From positions 20,957,501-21,021,500 of the forward strand of contig BSBM01000047.1 in assembly GCA_027924585.1 (NCBI GenBank): DNA of 64,000 nucleotides. Direction: 5' to 3'. The notes under the pieces were generated by a model, which had not been told where the DNA came from, ran no database searches, and saw only the letters and a list, made by a program, of their open reading frames with translations. Shown here one piece after another: positions 13,061 through 24,099 of this stretch; position 1 is the first letter of the stretch, and the number at the start of each line of letters is the position of its first letter. A program made the translations under genes and the position numbers. The DNA is from Larix kaempferi. Lineage: Eukaryota; Streptophyta; Pinopsida; Pinales; Pinaceae.

Positions 13061-13990
13061 AATTCAAAAATACTTAAACAATAATAGAATTATAATCAAC
13101 CATATCATTTTAAAGTCAACCCTTGTGTCACCCATAATTAAGCCAGCAAGTCAACCATAGTTAACTATATGATATTGAAATCAATCAAAGTTAACCATCA
13201 CTAACCATAGTCAACCATAATTAATTAGTTAACCAAATTTTGCCATAGTCAAACAAATTCAACAATACTTAAACAATAGTGGAATTATAATCAACCATAT
13301 AATTTGAAAGTCAACCCTTGTGTCGCCCATAATCAAGCCAGCAAGTCAACCATAGTCAACCATATGATATTAAAATCAACCAAAGTTAACTATCATGAAC
13401 CATAGTCAACCATAATTAATTAATTAACCAAAGTCCACCATAGTCAAACAAATTCAATCATAGTCAACCATGATCAACCAAGGTCAACCAAAGTCAACTA
13501 TGGTCAACCATAGACAACCATATTCCACCATGGTCAACCATAGCGAACCAAACTCAACCATGGTCAACTAAAGTCAACCATGGTCAACCAAAAGTCAACC
13601 ATAGTCAACTGATGTCAACCAAAGTCAACCAACATCAACTGTGGTCAACCCAAACTCAACCAAGGTCAACCATGGACACCTAAAGTTAGTCAAAAGTCAA
13701 CCATGGTCAACAAAGGTAAGTCAAAGTCAACCAAAGTAAATTATAGTCAATAAAAGTCAACCATGGTCAACCAAAGTCAACTAAGGTTAAACAAAGTCAA
13801 CCAATGTTAACCATATTCAACCAAATTCAACAATAGTCAAACAATAGTTGAATTATAATCAACCATATCATTTTAAATTTAACCCTTATGTCACTCATAA
13901 TTAAGCTAGCAAGTCAACCATATGATATTAAAATTAACCAAATTCAACCATCTCCAACCATGGTCAACCATAGTCAACCATAATCAATTC
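13061..13990. repeat. higher-order repeats inside the minisatellite
   Basis: A ~195-bp pattern runs from AATTCAACAATACTTAAACA through TCAACCCTTGTGTC and AAGCCAGCAAGTCAACC to CATATGATATTAAAATC. It occurs at 13061 and 13256 and, with deletions, at 13824. A second pattern, with ATTCCACCATGGTCAACTA and TATGGCCAAACTAAGTC, recurs near 14070, 14910 and 15165. Confidence 0.8.
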
Positions 13991-16176
13991 ATCAACCAAA
14001 GTCATCCATATCCAAACAAATTCAACCATAGTCAACCATGATCAACCCAAGTTAACCATAGTCAACCATAGTCAACCGTATTCCACCATGGTCAGCGAAC
14101 ACTCAGTTATGGCCAAACTGAGTCAACCATAGTCAACCAAATTCAACCATGGTCAACCATAGTTAACCATAGTCAACCATGGTTAACCATAGTCAACCAC
14201 AGTGAATTAGTTAACCAAAATAAACCAGAGTCAAACAAAGTCAATCAAAGTAAACCATAGTTAACCATGGTCAACCATAGTCAACAAAATTTAACCATAT
14301 TTAACAAAACTCATCCATAGTCAAGCAAAGTCAACCATAGCCAACCAAATTCAACCATAACCAACCAAATTCAAGCATAGTTCTCCAAAGTCAACCATAG
14401 TTAACCAAACTCAACCATACTCAACCAAAGTTAACCAATGTCAACCATAGTTAATCAAAGTCAACCATAGTCAACCAAATTCATCCAAAGTCAAAAGTTA
14501 AACAAGGTCAACCAATAATCAATTGTGGATAAACAAAGTCAACAATAGTCAACCATAGTTAATTACTCGACCATATTCAAATCTATACAAGGTCAACCAA
14601 TAGTCAATTACAGCCAAACATAGTCATCCATGAGTCCAACCACAACCAACCATGGGAAACCATAGTCAAACATATTCAATTACTCAACCATAATCAAACA
14701 AAGTCAACCATAATCAACCATGGTCTACCATAGTCAACCAAAGTCAATTATGGCTAACAAAAGTCACCCATAGTCGACTATAATCAACCATGGTCAACCA
14801 TAGTCAACCATAATGAATTAGTCAACCAACATCAACTATAGTCAAACAAATTCAACCATAGTCAACCATGGTCAACCAAGGTCAGTTTAAGTCAACCATG
14901 GTCGACCACAGTCAACCATATTCCACCATGGTCAACTAGTAGTTAGTTATGTCCAAACTAAGTCGACCATAGCCAACCATGGTCAACCAAAGTTAACCAT
15001 GGCCAACCATAGTCAACCATGGTCAATCAAAGTCAACCAAAGTCACCCATAGGAGACCACCGTCAACCATAGTCAACCATAATCAATTAGTCAACCAAAT
15101 TCTACCATAGTCAAACAAATTCAACTATAGTCAAACATGATCAATAAAGGTTGACCAAAGTCAACCATATTCCACCATGGTCAACTAATAGTTAATTATG
15201 GCCAAACTAAGTCAACAATAGTCAACCATGGTTAACAAAATTCAACAAAATTCAACCATGGTAAACCATGATCAATCATACTCAACCATGGTCAACCATA
15301 TTGAATTAGTTAACCAAAGTCTACCACAGTTAAACCAAATCAACCATAGTTAACCAAAGTCAACCATAGTTAACCATGGTTAACCATACTCAACCAAAAG
15401 TGAACCATATTCAACCAAAATCATCCATAATCAACCAAAGTCAACCATAGTCTACCATATCCAACCTAATTCAACCATAGCCAACCAAATTCAACTAAAG
15501 TTAAAATTCAAACAAGGTTAACCCATAGTTAATTATGGCCAAACAAAGTCAATCATACTCAATTAGTCCACGTAAGTCAACCATTATAAAACAAATTCAA
15601 CCATAATCAACCAAAGTCAACCATAGTCATCTATTATCAACCATAGTCAAAAGTCAAACAAAGTCAACCAATAATTAATTATGACAAGCTAAAGTCAACT
15701 ATAGCCAATCATGGCTAGTCATAATCTACCAAAGTCAACCATAGTCAACAAAAGTCAACCATAGCCAACCATGCACAACCAAAGCCAACACATGTAAGCC
15801 AAATTCAACCATCGTCTACCATTGTCAACTAAACTCAACCATTGTAAATGATAGTTAACCATGGTCAACCAATAGTCCACCATAATTAACCAATGGTCAA
15901 CCATAGTCAACGATAGTCAACGATGGTCAACCAATAGTCAATCATAGTCAACCAATGGTTAACCATTATCAACCAATGGGAAACCAATAGTCAATAGTAG
16001 TCAAACATGGTCAACCAAAAGTCAACCATGGTCAACCAATAGCCAGTCAATGGTCAACCAATAGTCAACCATGGTCAACCAACAATCAACCAATGTTAAA
16101 CCTATGTCAACCATAGTTAACCATTGTCAACCATGGACAAGCAATGGTCAACTAATGTCAACCATAGTCAACCAAT

Positions 16177-16455
16177 GGTTGACCATTGTTGACATTGGTT
16201 GGTCAACCATTGGTTGACATAGCTGATCATTGGTTAACCATGGTTGACTATGGTTAGCTATGGTTGACATTGGTTTACTATTGGTTAACCATGGTTGACT
16301 ATTGGTTGACCATTGGTTGACCATTGGTTGAATAAAGATCAACTAATGGTTGACATTTTTTGACCAATGGTTAAGAATTAGTTGACCAATTGGTCAATTG
16401 GTTTACCATTGATTGATGGTCAATCAATGGTTGGCCATTTGTTGACCATTGGTTA
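16177..16455. repeat. minisatellite in reverse orientation
   Basis: From about 16177 the units read GGTTGACCATTGGTTGAC, the reverse complement of the preceding array. The switch point is the near-palindrome GTCAACCAATGGTTGAC at 16168-16184. Confidence 0.9.
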
Positions 16456-16475
16456 TTATTATTATTATTATTATT
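16453..16475. repeat. (TTA)n microsatellite
   Basis: About seven TTA units close the reverse minisatellite and begin an AT-rich stretch (16476-16630). Confidence 0.85.
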
Positions 16476-16662
16476 GGTTGATAATTGGCTATTATTAATA
16501 ATAATAGTTATTATTACTAATTAATAAAATTATGGCTTGCTAATTATTATAATAATAAAAACTCAACAATATTTATTAATATTTTTTTAATTATTTTATT
16601 TTTATAATAACAATTATTATAATAATAAAAACGCAACAATCCTTCCCACCACGCCGACAGTC

Positions 16663-16811
16663 AACTAGCAAGCCATATTCAATAATTAATAATATGGCTT
16701 ATATACACTGATCGATGTATATCAACCACATTTAAATTTGTGGTCATGGTTGATATATGTCGATCGACATATATAAGCCATATTATTAATTATTAATATG
16801 GCTTGCTAGTT
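16663..16811. repeat. ~149-bp nested palindrome
   Basis: The left arm 16663-16705 (AACTAGCAAGCCATATT...) and the right arm 16770-16811 are reverse complements over about 42 bases with one indel. Inside each arm AAGCCATATT and AATATGGCTT form a second, shorter palindrome. The middle holds further weaker symmetry around TTTAAA (CCACA...TGTGG). It could extrude as a cruciform or represent a foldback/MITE-type element. No clear target duplication is seen. Confidence 0.88.
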
Positions 16812-16829
16812 GTAACATATTTTGTAACT

Positions 16830-17473
16830 GTGCCGACACGAAATAATCTCATAATCAATAAAAAAACCTTTTACGTTTTTTTAATGATAATCATACCACA
16901 ATATAAGGTCATTTTTGTTAGACAGTAGAAACTTTAAAGGAGTAACCATTCTAGAGCCCGACCTTATTTAATTACTTTGGAAACGAGGTGATACATAAAA
17001 GGATATGTTTTAGTAATAGGGACTCTTTTTCTCTTGAAGATGAAGAAAAACCTATAGATGCTCACAAGGGAAATTTTTTTGAAAGGAGTCTCATCTCTCT
17101 TTTCTAGAAATTTAGTCAAATAAGATGTCAAAACAATTCTTACAATAATTGGTGAATGACCTTGACATGTAAACTCTGTAAAGGGTAGGGATTTATTTAT
17201 ATATTTTTAAAAATAGAAATAGAAAAAATTGCAAGGTGAAACTCATGGAGCTTTTTTATTTTGGCATAAAGGAGATAGGTAAGGTGAGGAGGGATATTAT
17301 AGCGAATGAGGCAAGTGGGGGTCTATAAGCAAATTTGGAAATAAACTTAAGAAAATGACTTGAATGTGCCTTAGGGATAATTTTAAGAACACTCCTGAAA
17401 TTTATATGTATAATAAATTGGTGCATCTCCCTAATATATAGGAAAATTTGAAGGTTATTTTATCAATAATATA

Positions 17474-17478
<5 letters not shown>
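16830..17478. other. non-coding DNA, no gene recognised
   Basis: AT-rich sequence with dense stops in every frame and no recognised domain. Confidence 0.55.

Positions 17479-17507
<29 letters not shown>
17479..17507. repeat. (TA)n microsatellite
   Basis: About fourteen uninterrupted TA units. Confidence 0.92.
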
Positions 17508-17510
<3 letters not shown>

Positions 17511-17512
17511 CT

Positions 17513-17680
17513 AATCTTTCATTCTATTATAGAATCTTGTAAAATCTTGGCGAATCTTTCACTAAATTATAAGATATTGTGAAATCTTGGCAAATATTTC
17601 ACTCAATTATAAAATAATGTAAAAACTTGGTGAATCTTTCATCAAATTATAAAACCTTGTAACGTCTTGGTGTATCTTTT
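17513..17680. repeat. 40-bp tandem repeat, four copies plus
   Basis: AATCTTTCA-like starts occur at 17513, 17553, 17593, 17633 and a degenerate 17673, an exact 40-bp period. The internal pattern is AATTATAAxATxTTGTxAAxTCTTGG. It directly follows the TA tract. Confidence 0.88.
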
Positions 17681-17689
17681 GCTAGGAAT

Positions 17690-20449
17690 ACTCGGCTTTT
17701 GATTCTGCAGATTAGTAAGGTAGTGAAATAGAAGAGAATATATCAAAGCTCGACTCTCTCGACTCTTAGACCCTCAAATGAACAAATGCATGACTGAGGA
17801 GAGGAGGGATTTATTTATACATTTCACAAGCAGTATTGGGTCACTCACAATTGAAGGTGTTGGTGAAACACAACTATACTAACTAGATTGAGGGAAAGTG
17901 GGGACTCCACTTTTTATCTCATCCCTTAATGGTCCAATGGACACGTGGGGACCCAAATCTTGACATATCGACAAATTGATAGAATTGAACACTTTACACT
18001 GTGGAGTGATTATGGCACCCACGAAGCATTATTACAACGTGGAGTATTATCGAGACCCACAACCTTAATATAGCATATGAATTACCAATTAGCTTATTTT
18101 ACAAATCTCTCATTTTTAAGCTACCCTCTAAGAAAAAAATAACCTACTTATTGTTTATAGATACGAATGCCACTTTTTTCTTTCTTTTGTTGACAATCAA
18201 AATATGAATTATGTCATTTGATTTAGAATTTTTAGAGTTAGTTAAAAACTTACAATGGTTATTAGAAATAAGAACATACACTAACACGAATAGAAATCAC
18301 ATTAATGCATCAACACACATATCATTAGAATTACTCTGTTAAATACTACTTTTTCTCATATAAACTAAGGAGGTGTTTGTATCCATGTCCTTGAAATTTT
18401 TGAAAGCATGCAAAATGTGGTAAAATTGTTTTAGAACCCTCATTGAATGCAAAAGACTAGATGCCAAATAGCATAATGTCTACATCTCAATTCAAACATG
18501 CCATGAACATATTATATACGATCATGATGGAAATGAAGTATCGTGTTCCAACTAAATCATATATTTATCATACATAACTAGATCCATTTCTGGATGATGA
18601 TACCAATTACACATCAAAACAAATCACCCAAAACCATTTTACTTATGAATGACCCTTACAAAAAATAAAATATCGTAAAACAAGTACCAAACCCAACAAA
18701 TTTAGGTCACAAATAAAATTGACAAACTTGGCAATACGAATAAAAAAATCTACTAGTCATGAAATTCTTAATACAAATAAAAGAATCTACCAGAACACTT
18801 TGGACAACTCTACAAGAACACAACCAAAATAACGACCATTCCACTGTAGCCCCATCATTATAATCAGTATGCATTATAATCAGTATGCATTCATTTATAT
18901 TACAAACATCCCAAACATCAACAATAACAGACATAAAATATGAACATATACACTCTCATTAATGCCTTAGATCCAATAATAATTGCAGAGCAAGATCCTA
19001 ATAAAAGTACATTTTAAACAACTCGGTCAAATTCAATTTGAATATATAAAACCATGTGGCATCTCTCCATCAAGAGTAGCATCCACTAACACCATATAAA
19101 TGTCATTCGATAGTTTAAACATGAAAAGGCATAAAATAAATCATAACTGTTGAGCTCTATAACACTTTCACGGAACCAATAATCCTAGGATAGAATAAAA
19201 ATAATACCGAATGAGCCCCAAGAATCAAGAGTGTCCTAGAATTCAACATGCCTAAAAACACATGATAAAAGGTAAATTTACAATATAATAACCTATTGTA
19301 ACTGTGGATAAAAAGTATGCCACTTTAATTATTGGATAAAAAATGTGATTCGAGCTTGTATTCTCTGATAAATTGCATGTGCGGCATGCCCCTTCAAGAC
19401 CTGAGCTTTCAACAATGGAGATTTTATGCGAAAATTAAAATGTCGAGAAAACTAATGATGAAAAGTGGAATCACATCAACCAAAACCTTCACTCTCCAAG
19501 CACAATCCGATGTGGGTGAACCATGAATCACTAAAGCCTTTTTATAAAACAAAATAGCCCCTGATTTTCCCTCCAATAATGGAAATCGAGAGCTCAAAGA
19601 AGGTATCACATGAAATTGACAAAAATATAGACGAATGCAACCATATGCTTGAATTAGAAGGAAAATGGAGGACGAAATAACCCTTGGGATCCTCCATTAC
19701 TAAAAATTGAGGGAAAATGAATGATTTCACTAGAATTTCTCTAGAAATCGGGGGCACAAGATAGATTGGAGAGAGATTTTTGTAGGACGAAAATAGTTTT
19801 TTTTCATTTTCTTCATTAATATACGGGAGGCTATTCATTTTGGATTTTTTTTTAATAAATATTGGGCAAATATATTTTAGCTGAAAATACCCTTTCCATA
19901 TAAAAAAATAGCCCACTAATTTTTTGTAACTCCCTTAATATAACATATAAACTATATATAACCTCTAAAATTATCCATAATTTACCTTAAAGAGAAATGC
20001 AGAAACAACCAGAAAGGACTGTGTCCTTTTCAAAGTTGTGTCATAGCTGCGTCCTTTTTCTAAAATATTTTTTTAGAATGTATAGTTCAAACGTGAAAAT
20101 GGTAAAGGCAAACAATATTTTCATTAATCTGAAATATGATTTGTTCCATTAAGACGTTTAATATTCGAAGTATTTAAGTAAAATGTTCTTAAAGGTAAGA
20201 GGTTTACTATTCTAATTATTTGAAGTAAAAGGTTTTTAAAAGTTTTGATTGTAGAGGAAATGAGGGGCATATCAAAGAGCTATGCAATGATAAGGAATAA
20301 GGAAGGTTAAATATGACATATCTTTTTATTGTAATATTTTTTTTTTCAATTTTTTTTAGATTATTTAATTTAAATATGATATTTTTCTTTTAAATTTTTT
20401 CTATAATAAATGTTAAATCAATAGATATTTTTATTATATTATTATTATT
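17690..20449. other. AT-rich non-coding DNA, no gene recognised
   Basis: No domain, LTR boundary or array could be supported. Short open frames at 18707-18934 and 19332-19916 lack family features. A 19-bp direct repeat (ATTATAATCAGTATGCATT-like) occurs near 18857. Confidence 0.5.
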
Positions 20450-21525
20450 ATAAGTATTATATTTTCATGTTACGTGGTTGGTATGGACCAAATTGGTGTA
20501 TCTTATGTAAGATTGATCAAGAATCTATTAATCATCTATTTGTGAGCTGCACTTTTGGGAAAAATGTCTGGGATTATTGTTGCTCAAAGCTGACATTCCA
20601 AAAGTATTGGGAACATCATGGGTTTGGCGAGTCATTGCTGAGCTGGTTTCGTTCTTCTAGAGATACTCTGCAGGTTCCTATTATTATTTTCTGGGCACTC
20701 TGGTATTATCGAAATTTGGCTACATTCCAAGATAAGACTCCGGATGTTGTGGCTTGTGGTCTTTTGGTTTTAAATTTATTACAACAATATCCTGCTGATG
20801 ACATTGGAGTAGTGGAAAGACGGCATGGTCTGTTTAATTTTACTGTGAATCAGCCTATTCTTTTCTTCGATGGGGCTGCGCAAGATGGTATTTGTGCTGC
20901 TGGTGGGGTTATTTATCTGAATCAAGGACATTTCTTTACTTTGAAACTTAATTGTGGCATAGGCAGCAATATGAAAGCAGAGCTCTTGGCATTGTGGTGT
21001 ACTCTAAAATGTGCAAACATTTTTGGGCTGGTAAATATCAGGGTCTATGGGGACTCGCGTGTTACCATCAAATGGGCTTCAAAGGAATATGATCTAAATA
21101 TTATTGCTTTAGCTCATTGGTGCAGGCGTGCTAGAGATGAGATTGATCTTCAGGAACATATATGTTTCTCTCATATCTACCGGGAACATAATGGGCAGGC
21201 GGATGGCTTATCAAAACTTGCTTTGAAAGGGATTGAAGGCGTTCTGGTTTGGGAAGAATGGATGGACTCCTGCTTGCAGGATGGCGGAGAATTCTATTTC
21301 TATTAGATGATTTTGAAGTTTTTTCTATATTGAACAGATCCTATTTATTTCTGATGATGCTGATGCTTAATCATGTTTGGAACATCTTCTTGATGTTGTT
21401 TTGAGGACGCTGAGAATTTTGGTTTTGAACCATTTGGATATACCTTTGTCAAAAGGGTGGAAATCTTTGTACTATTTGATTTTAAGGAATAGCAATAGTA
21501 CGTTTTTTTTCGGTTGAAAAAAAAA
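20450..21525 (+). mobile_element. 5'-truncated L1-type LINE (tail A)
   Basis: The segment keeps only the C-terminal end of ORF2, a ~200-bp 3' UTR and a 3' terminus TACG-T8-CGGTTG-A9 at 21499-21525. Endonuclease and reverse transcriptase are absent, as in most LINE copies truncated during target-primed reverse transcription. The same T-run/A-run terminus ends two other LINE pieces in this window. A target duplication could not be recognised. Confidence 0.85.
20467..21306 (+). pseudogene. LINE ORF2 C-terminus: zf-RVT and RNase H
   Basis: The 279-codon frame is open and ends in TAG. Residues about 1-60 form the zinc-binding zf-RVT segment (CILC...HLFVSC...VW) found after LINE reverse transcriptases. 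Residues about 135-265 are an RNase H (RVT_3) domain. Its acidic residues are visible: D in FFDGAAQDG, E in MKAELLAL and D in VYGDSR. The late H/D region reads REHNGQADGLSKLAL. In the family, RNase H degrades the RNA strand of the RNA-DNA hybrid. Here the protein lacks its polymerase and has no evident promoter, so it is a fragment of a longer ORF2 rather than a gene. The good state of the frame suggests a fairly young insertion. Confidence 0.85.
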
Positions 21526-21734
21526 TGATGTAAGAATATTCATATGATAAAATCTTTATAGCTTAAAAATAATGTCTTTGGATGCAACATTGATTTGTCA
21601 AGTTAGTTGAATAATATTATTAGTTTTTAAAATATCATTATTTTTATTATTTATATTTATATTTAAATTTCTTTTTCTATTTCTTTATTTAACAATATTT
21701 ATATAAGAATTTTTAAACCAAGTGTATAAATGAT

Positions 21735-21990
21735 AGGCGTACGCTTGAGCAAGATGAGTATTTAAATGGGTGACCTCATATGAAGTCATGGTAATTGGGT
21801 ATAAACTTTAGAGATGATGATTGATGCTATGTGATTCATTTTGCTAGTCTCAATTGCACTTCATCTTTATGAGCATCACCCGATGCAATGAGTGCTAATT
21901 GGACTATTCAAAACCATGAGAAATTGGTTAGTTGAACTATACTCATGGAATATGGGTCATAGATTAATGACTTACACTATATAGATAATC
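21735..21990 (+). repeat. 5S-rRNA-derived repeat, copy A (degraded)
   Basis: It carries ATGGGTGACCTCATATGAAGTC, which resembles 5S box C (GGATGGGTGACCTCCTGGGAAGTCC), followed by the tail shared with copies B and C (GATGATTGATGCTATG, CAAAACCATGAGAAATTGG). The box A region is lost. Confidence 0.6.
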
Positions 21991-22077
21991 TCAAAATTAT
22001 ATATCACATGTCAAAGTGTGAAAGCCCCTTAATACTTAAATAAAAGAGTCAAGAGAGCTCTGACTAAATAGTTCATA

Positions 22078-22395
22078 AGGCACAATACTTATAAGGTTTT
22101 GTAAATGGCGTAGCAAGCAAAGTGATCTTGATTGTGGGAAAAACTCCATAGTTAAGTGTGCTTGAGATAGAGGAGTCGTGGGATGGGTGACCTCCCAAGA
22201 AGTTATGTTTATCGAGTACAAGCTCTGGAGGTGATGAATGATGCTATGCAATTCATTTTTCCAGTCTCAATCCCACTTCTTCGGCACTATGAGTATCACT
22301 TGATGCCAGGATTGCTAAGTGGACTATTCAAAACCATGAGAAATTGGTTTGTTGAGACTATACTAATAGGATATAGGTATTGTGCCTTTTGAATA
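22078..22395 (+). repeat. 5S-rRNA-derived repeat, copy B
   Basis: ACTCCATAGTTAAGTGTGCTT (about 22143-22163) aligns with 5S box A, and GGATGGGTGACCTCCCAAGA (22181-22200) with box C. The unit starts GGCACAATACTT and ends in an AATATTCCATA stretch before copy C. It lies 326 bp from copy C by its GGATGGGTGA landmark. Confidence 0.75.
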
Positions 22396-22399
22396 TTCC

Positions 22400-22690
22400 A
22401 TAAGGCACAATACTTTCTAAGGTTTTTCAAATGTGGTGTCATGGTAAGTGAGCTTGATTGTGGAAAATACTCCACAGTTAAGCATGCTTGAACCAGAGCA
22501 GTCTTGGGATGGGTGACCTCTTGGAAAGTCCTGGTTATTGGGTGCAAGCCCAGGAGCTGATGATTGATGCTATGCGATTCATTTCGGTAGTCTCAATCCC
22601 ACTTCTTCATCCTTGTGAGCATCACCCAATGCAATGAGTGTTAGTGGGATATTCAAAATAATGAGAAATTGGTTAGTTGATGACACTAAA
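22400..22690 (+). repeat. 5S-rRNA-derived repeat, copy C (best preserved)
   Basis: The segment from ACTCCACAGTTAAGCATGC to GTCCTGG (about 22471-22545) matches the 3' two-thirds of plant 5S rRNA at most positions, including box A and box C of the internal pol III promoter. The first ~40 nt of 5S are not recognisable and the flanks are unlike rRNA spacers. The best-known carriers of such sequences are Cassandra-type TRIM LTRs; a 5S-derived SINE is the alternative. No primer-binding site or TG...CA ends were confirmed, so the class stays open. Confidence 0.7.
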
Positions 22691-22899
22691 CGTGTGCGGA
22701 AGCTTTGTTAGGAAAATTGGCCAAATTGCAACATCCTCTAGTGAGAATAAGATTTTACGATTTCTTAAGTAGTGATGTTGAATCTATTAGTATGTAATCC
22801 ACTATAAAGAGAAGGAATTAGACTTAGAGGAGTATGACTCCTTTATGTAAAAACATAAATGACAATTGGCTCAATTGTTTCTAAGTTATGGGTTTAAAT

Positions 22900-23300
22900 G
22901 GTTGTGGAAATTGAAATACAAAGGAGATAGCTTAGTAGAAAGATATAAATACAAACTTATGGAAAAACATTATTCTCAAGAGGAAGGCATTGTTTTGGAG
23001 GAGACCTAAGTTTTCTTTAGTGATTAAGATCGTGTTGATAAAACTAATATTATTGATATCAAATTATAGACTTGGACTAGGTGGTGCACTATGTGGACAT
23101 CACGAGAACATTTCTAAATGGTGATATTGATGAAGAGATCTACAAAGAGTAATTTGAGGCTTTAATATGTAAAGCAATGATTAATGTGTTTGTGAATTTT
23201 ATCTAAGTCCTTGTATGAACTAAACAAACACCTAAAATAATTATATAAGAAGTTTGATTATGTTATGTTCATAAAAAATGATAAGGATCTATAATTTTCT
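22900..23300 (+). pseudogene. decayed Ty1/copia reverse-transcriptase relic
   Basis: Across frames one reads the copia RT region. YKWLWKLKYKGD (about 22903) corresponds to the W-K-K fingers motif. FLNGDIDEEIYKE (about 23112-23150) is the segment after the first catalytic Asp. SLYELNK (about 23208) is close to the usual SLYGLKQ, and YKKFDYVM (about 23248) follows. Stops and frameshifts are frequent and the catalytic YVDD region is not seen. No LTRs were found around it. It is an old internal fragment. Confidence 0.7.
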
Positions 23301-24050
23301 AAAAATGTAGAAACTTTGGCAAATCTTACTCAGATTCTTAAATTTCCAACCATAAAATGTTGGGCTATATTTTTCTAAAAAAATTCAAATTTCTAAAGAT
23401 TTTAGTATAGTTTTTTGACATTTGTTTGCAATTTTTAGAGTAAAAAAAAATCATTCCATAGATTTTGGGCAAATCAATTAAAAATAAATAAATTGATAGA
23501 TATTGTTTTGAAAAAATGTTAAAAAATTATTTTATAAGCTAAATTTTGTCCCCCAAAATTTTCTTGATTATATTGTGAATTACGTTTTAACATAATAAAT
23601 TAGATATATACATTTATAACAAGATTATTAAAGCATTAATGAGTATTATCACTCAAAATTTCCTTCTTAACCCCTTGCATTAGGAATCTCCACTCATTCC
23701 ATGTACATAATGCAATTTAGGTTATAAGTAGTTCTTGGGCATCCTCATATTTTTGGTTTCCCAAGAATTTTTTTTTTATGAAGGTGGGCTCCTCCATAAC
23801 CACGATGAGCAACCCTCCAAGAAAATCAAATGCATTTTTTTTGGTTCAACAATCATTGCTTAGTCTAACCTCTTCAATATTTTCTTGAGGCATTGCAAAC
23901 ACCATATATAATTTTAGAGTGAATTAGTATTACACCAGTTGTGGGGAAGGGCCACGACACTTCTAACCCTAATCATATAATTTTGTACCATGCATCGTTG
24001 TAATTAGTCATAAATAAAGGATAATAATAAAATATTCTTTTGCATAAAGA
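23301..24050. other. AT-rich DNA with a possible LTR 3' end
   Basis: No coding is seen. The last ~110 bases contain AATAAAGG- and AATAAAAT-type signals and lead into a tRNA-iMet-like primer site at 24062. This is what the R-U5 end of an old LTR would look like. A similar AATAAATAATAAAAT stretch occurs at 48140, without a primer site. Confidence 0.35.
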
Positions 24051-24061
24051 ATGCCTCTAAA

Positions 24062-24073
24062 TTGGTATCAGAA
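24062..24073 (+). promoter_or_regulatory. possible retroelement primer-binding site
   Basis: TTGGTATCAGAAT contains ten of the twelve bases of the canonical plant tRNA-iMet primer site TGGTATCAGAGC. No matching LTR pair or polyprotein follows, so this is tentative. Confidence 0.35.
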
Positions 24074-24099
24074 TGTGTACTGGTATTCGTTGTCACTAC

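Larger units (their letters stand above)
11327..16176. repeat. ~10-bp minisatellite (GTCAACCATG / GTCAACCAAA), forward orientation
   Basis: Nearly 4.9 kb consists of decamer-like units with consensus GTCAACC followed by ATG, AAA, ATA or similar. Units drift by one or two bases in length and sequence. The only long non-array insertion is the AT-rich block at 11946-12155. Most units contain AGTCAA or GGTCAA, which read on the minus strand as TTGACT or TTGACC. Open frames within it (11262-11477, 12576-12761) are repeat translation, not genes. Confidence 0.95.

Noticed and set aside
11327-16455. CRISPR-like or coding interpretation of the repeat array
   Set aside because: There are no unique spacers of constant length, the genome is eukaryotic, and frames are broken throughout.
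20450-21560. Target-site duplication for LINE tail A
   Set aside because: No convincing direct repeat of 7-20 bp was seen on both sides; similarity of TATTTTCATG and TATTCATATG is too weak.
22400-22690. Functional 5S rRNA gene
   Set aside because: The 5' third of 5S is not recognisable, several conserved bases differ and no terminal T-run follows the expected 3' end.
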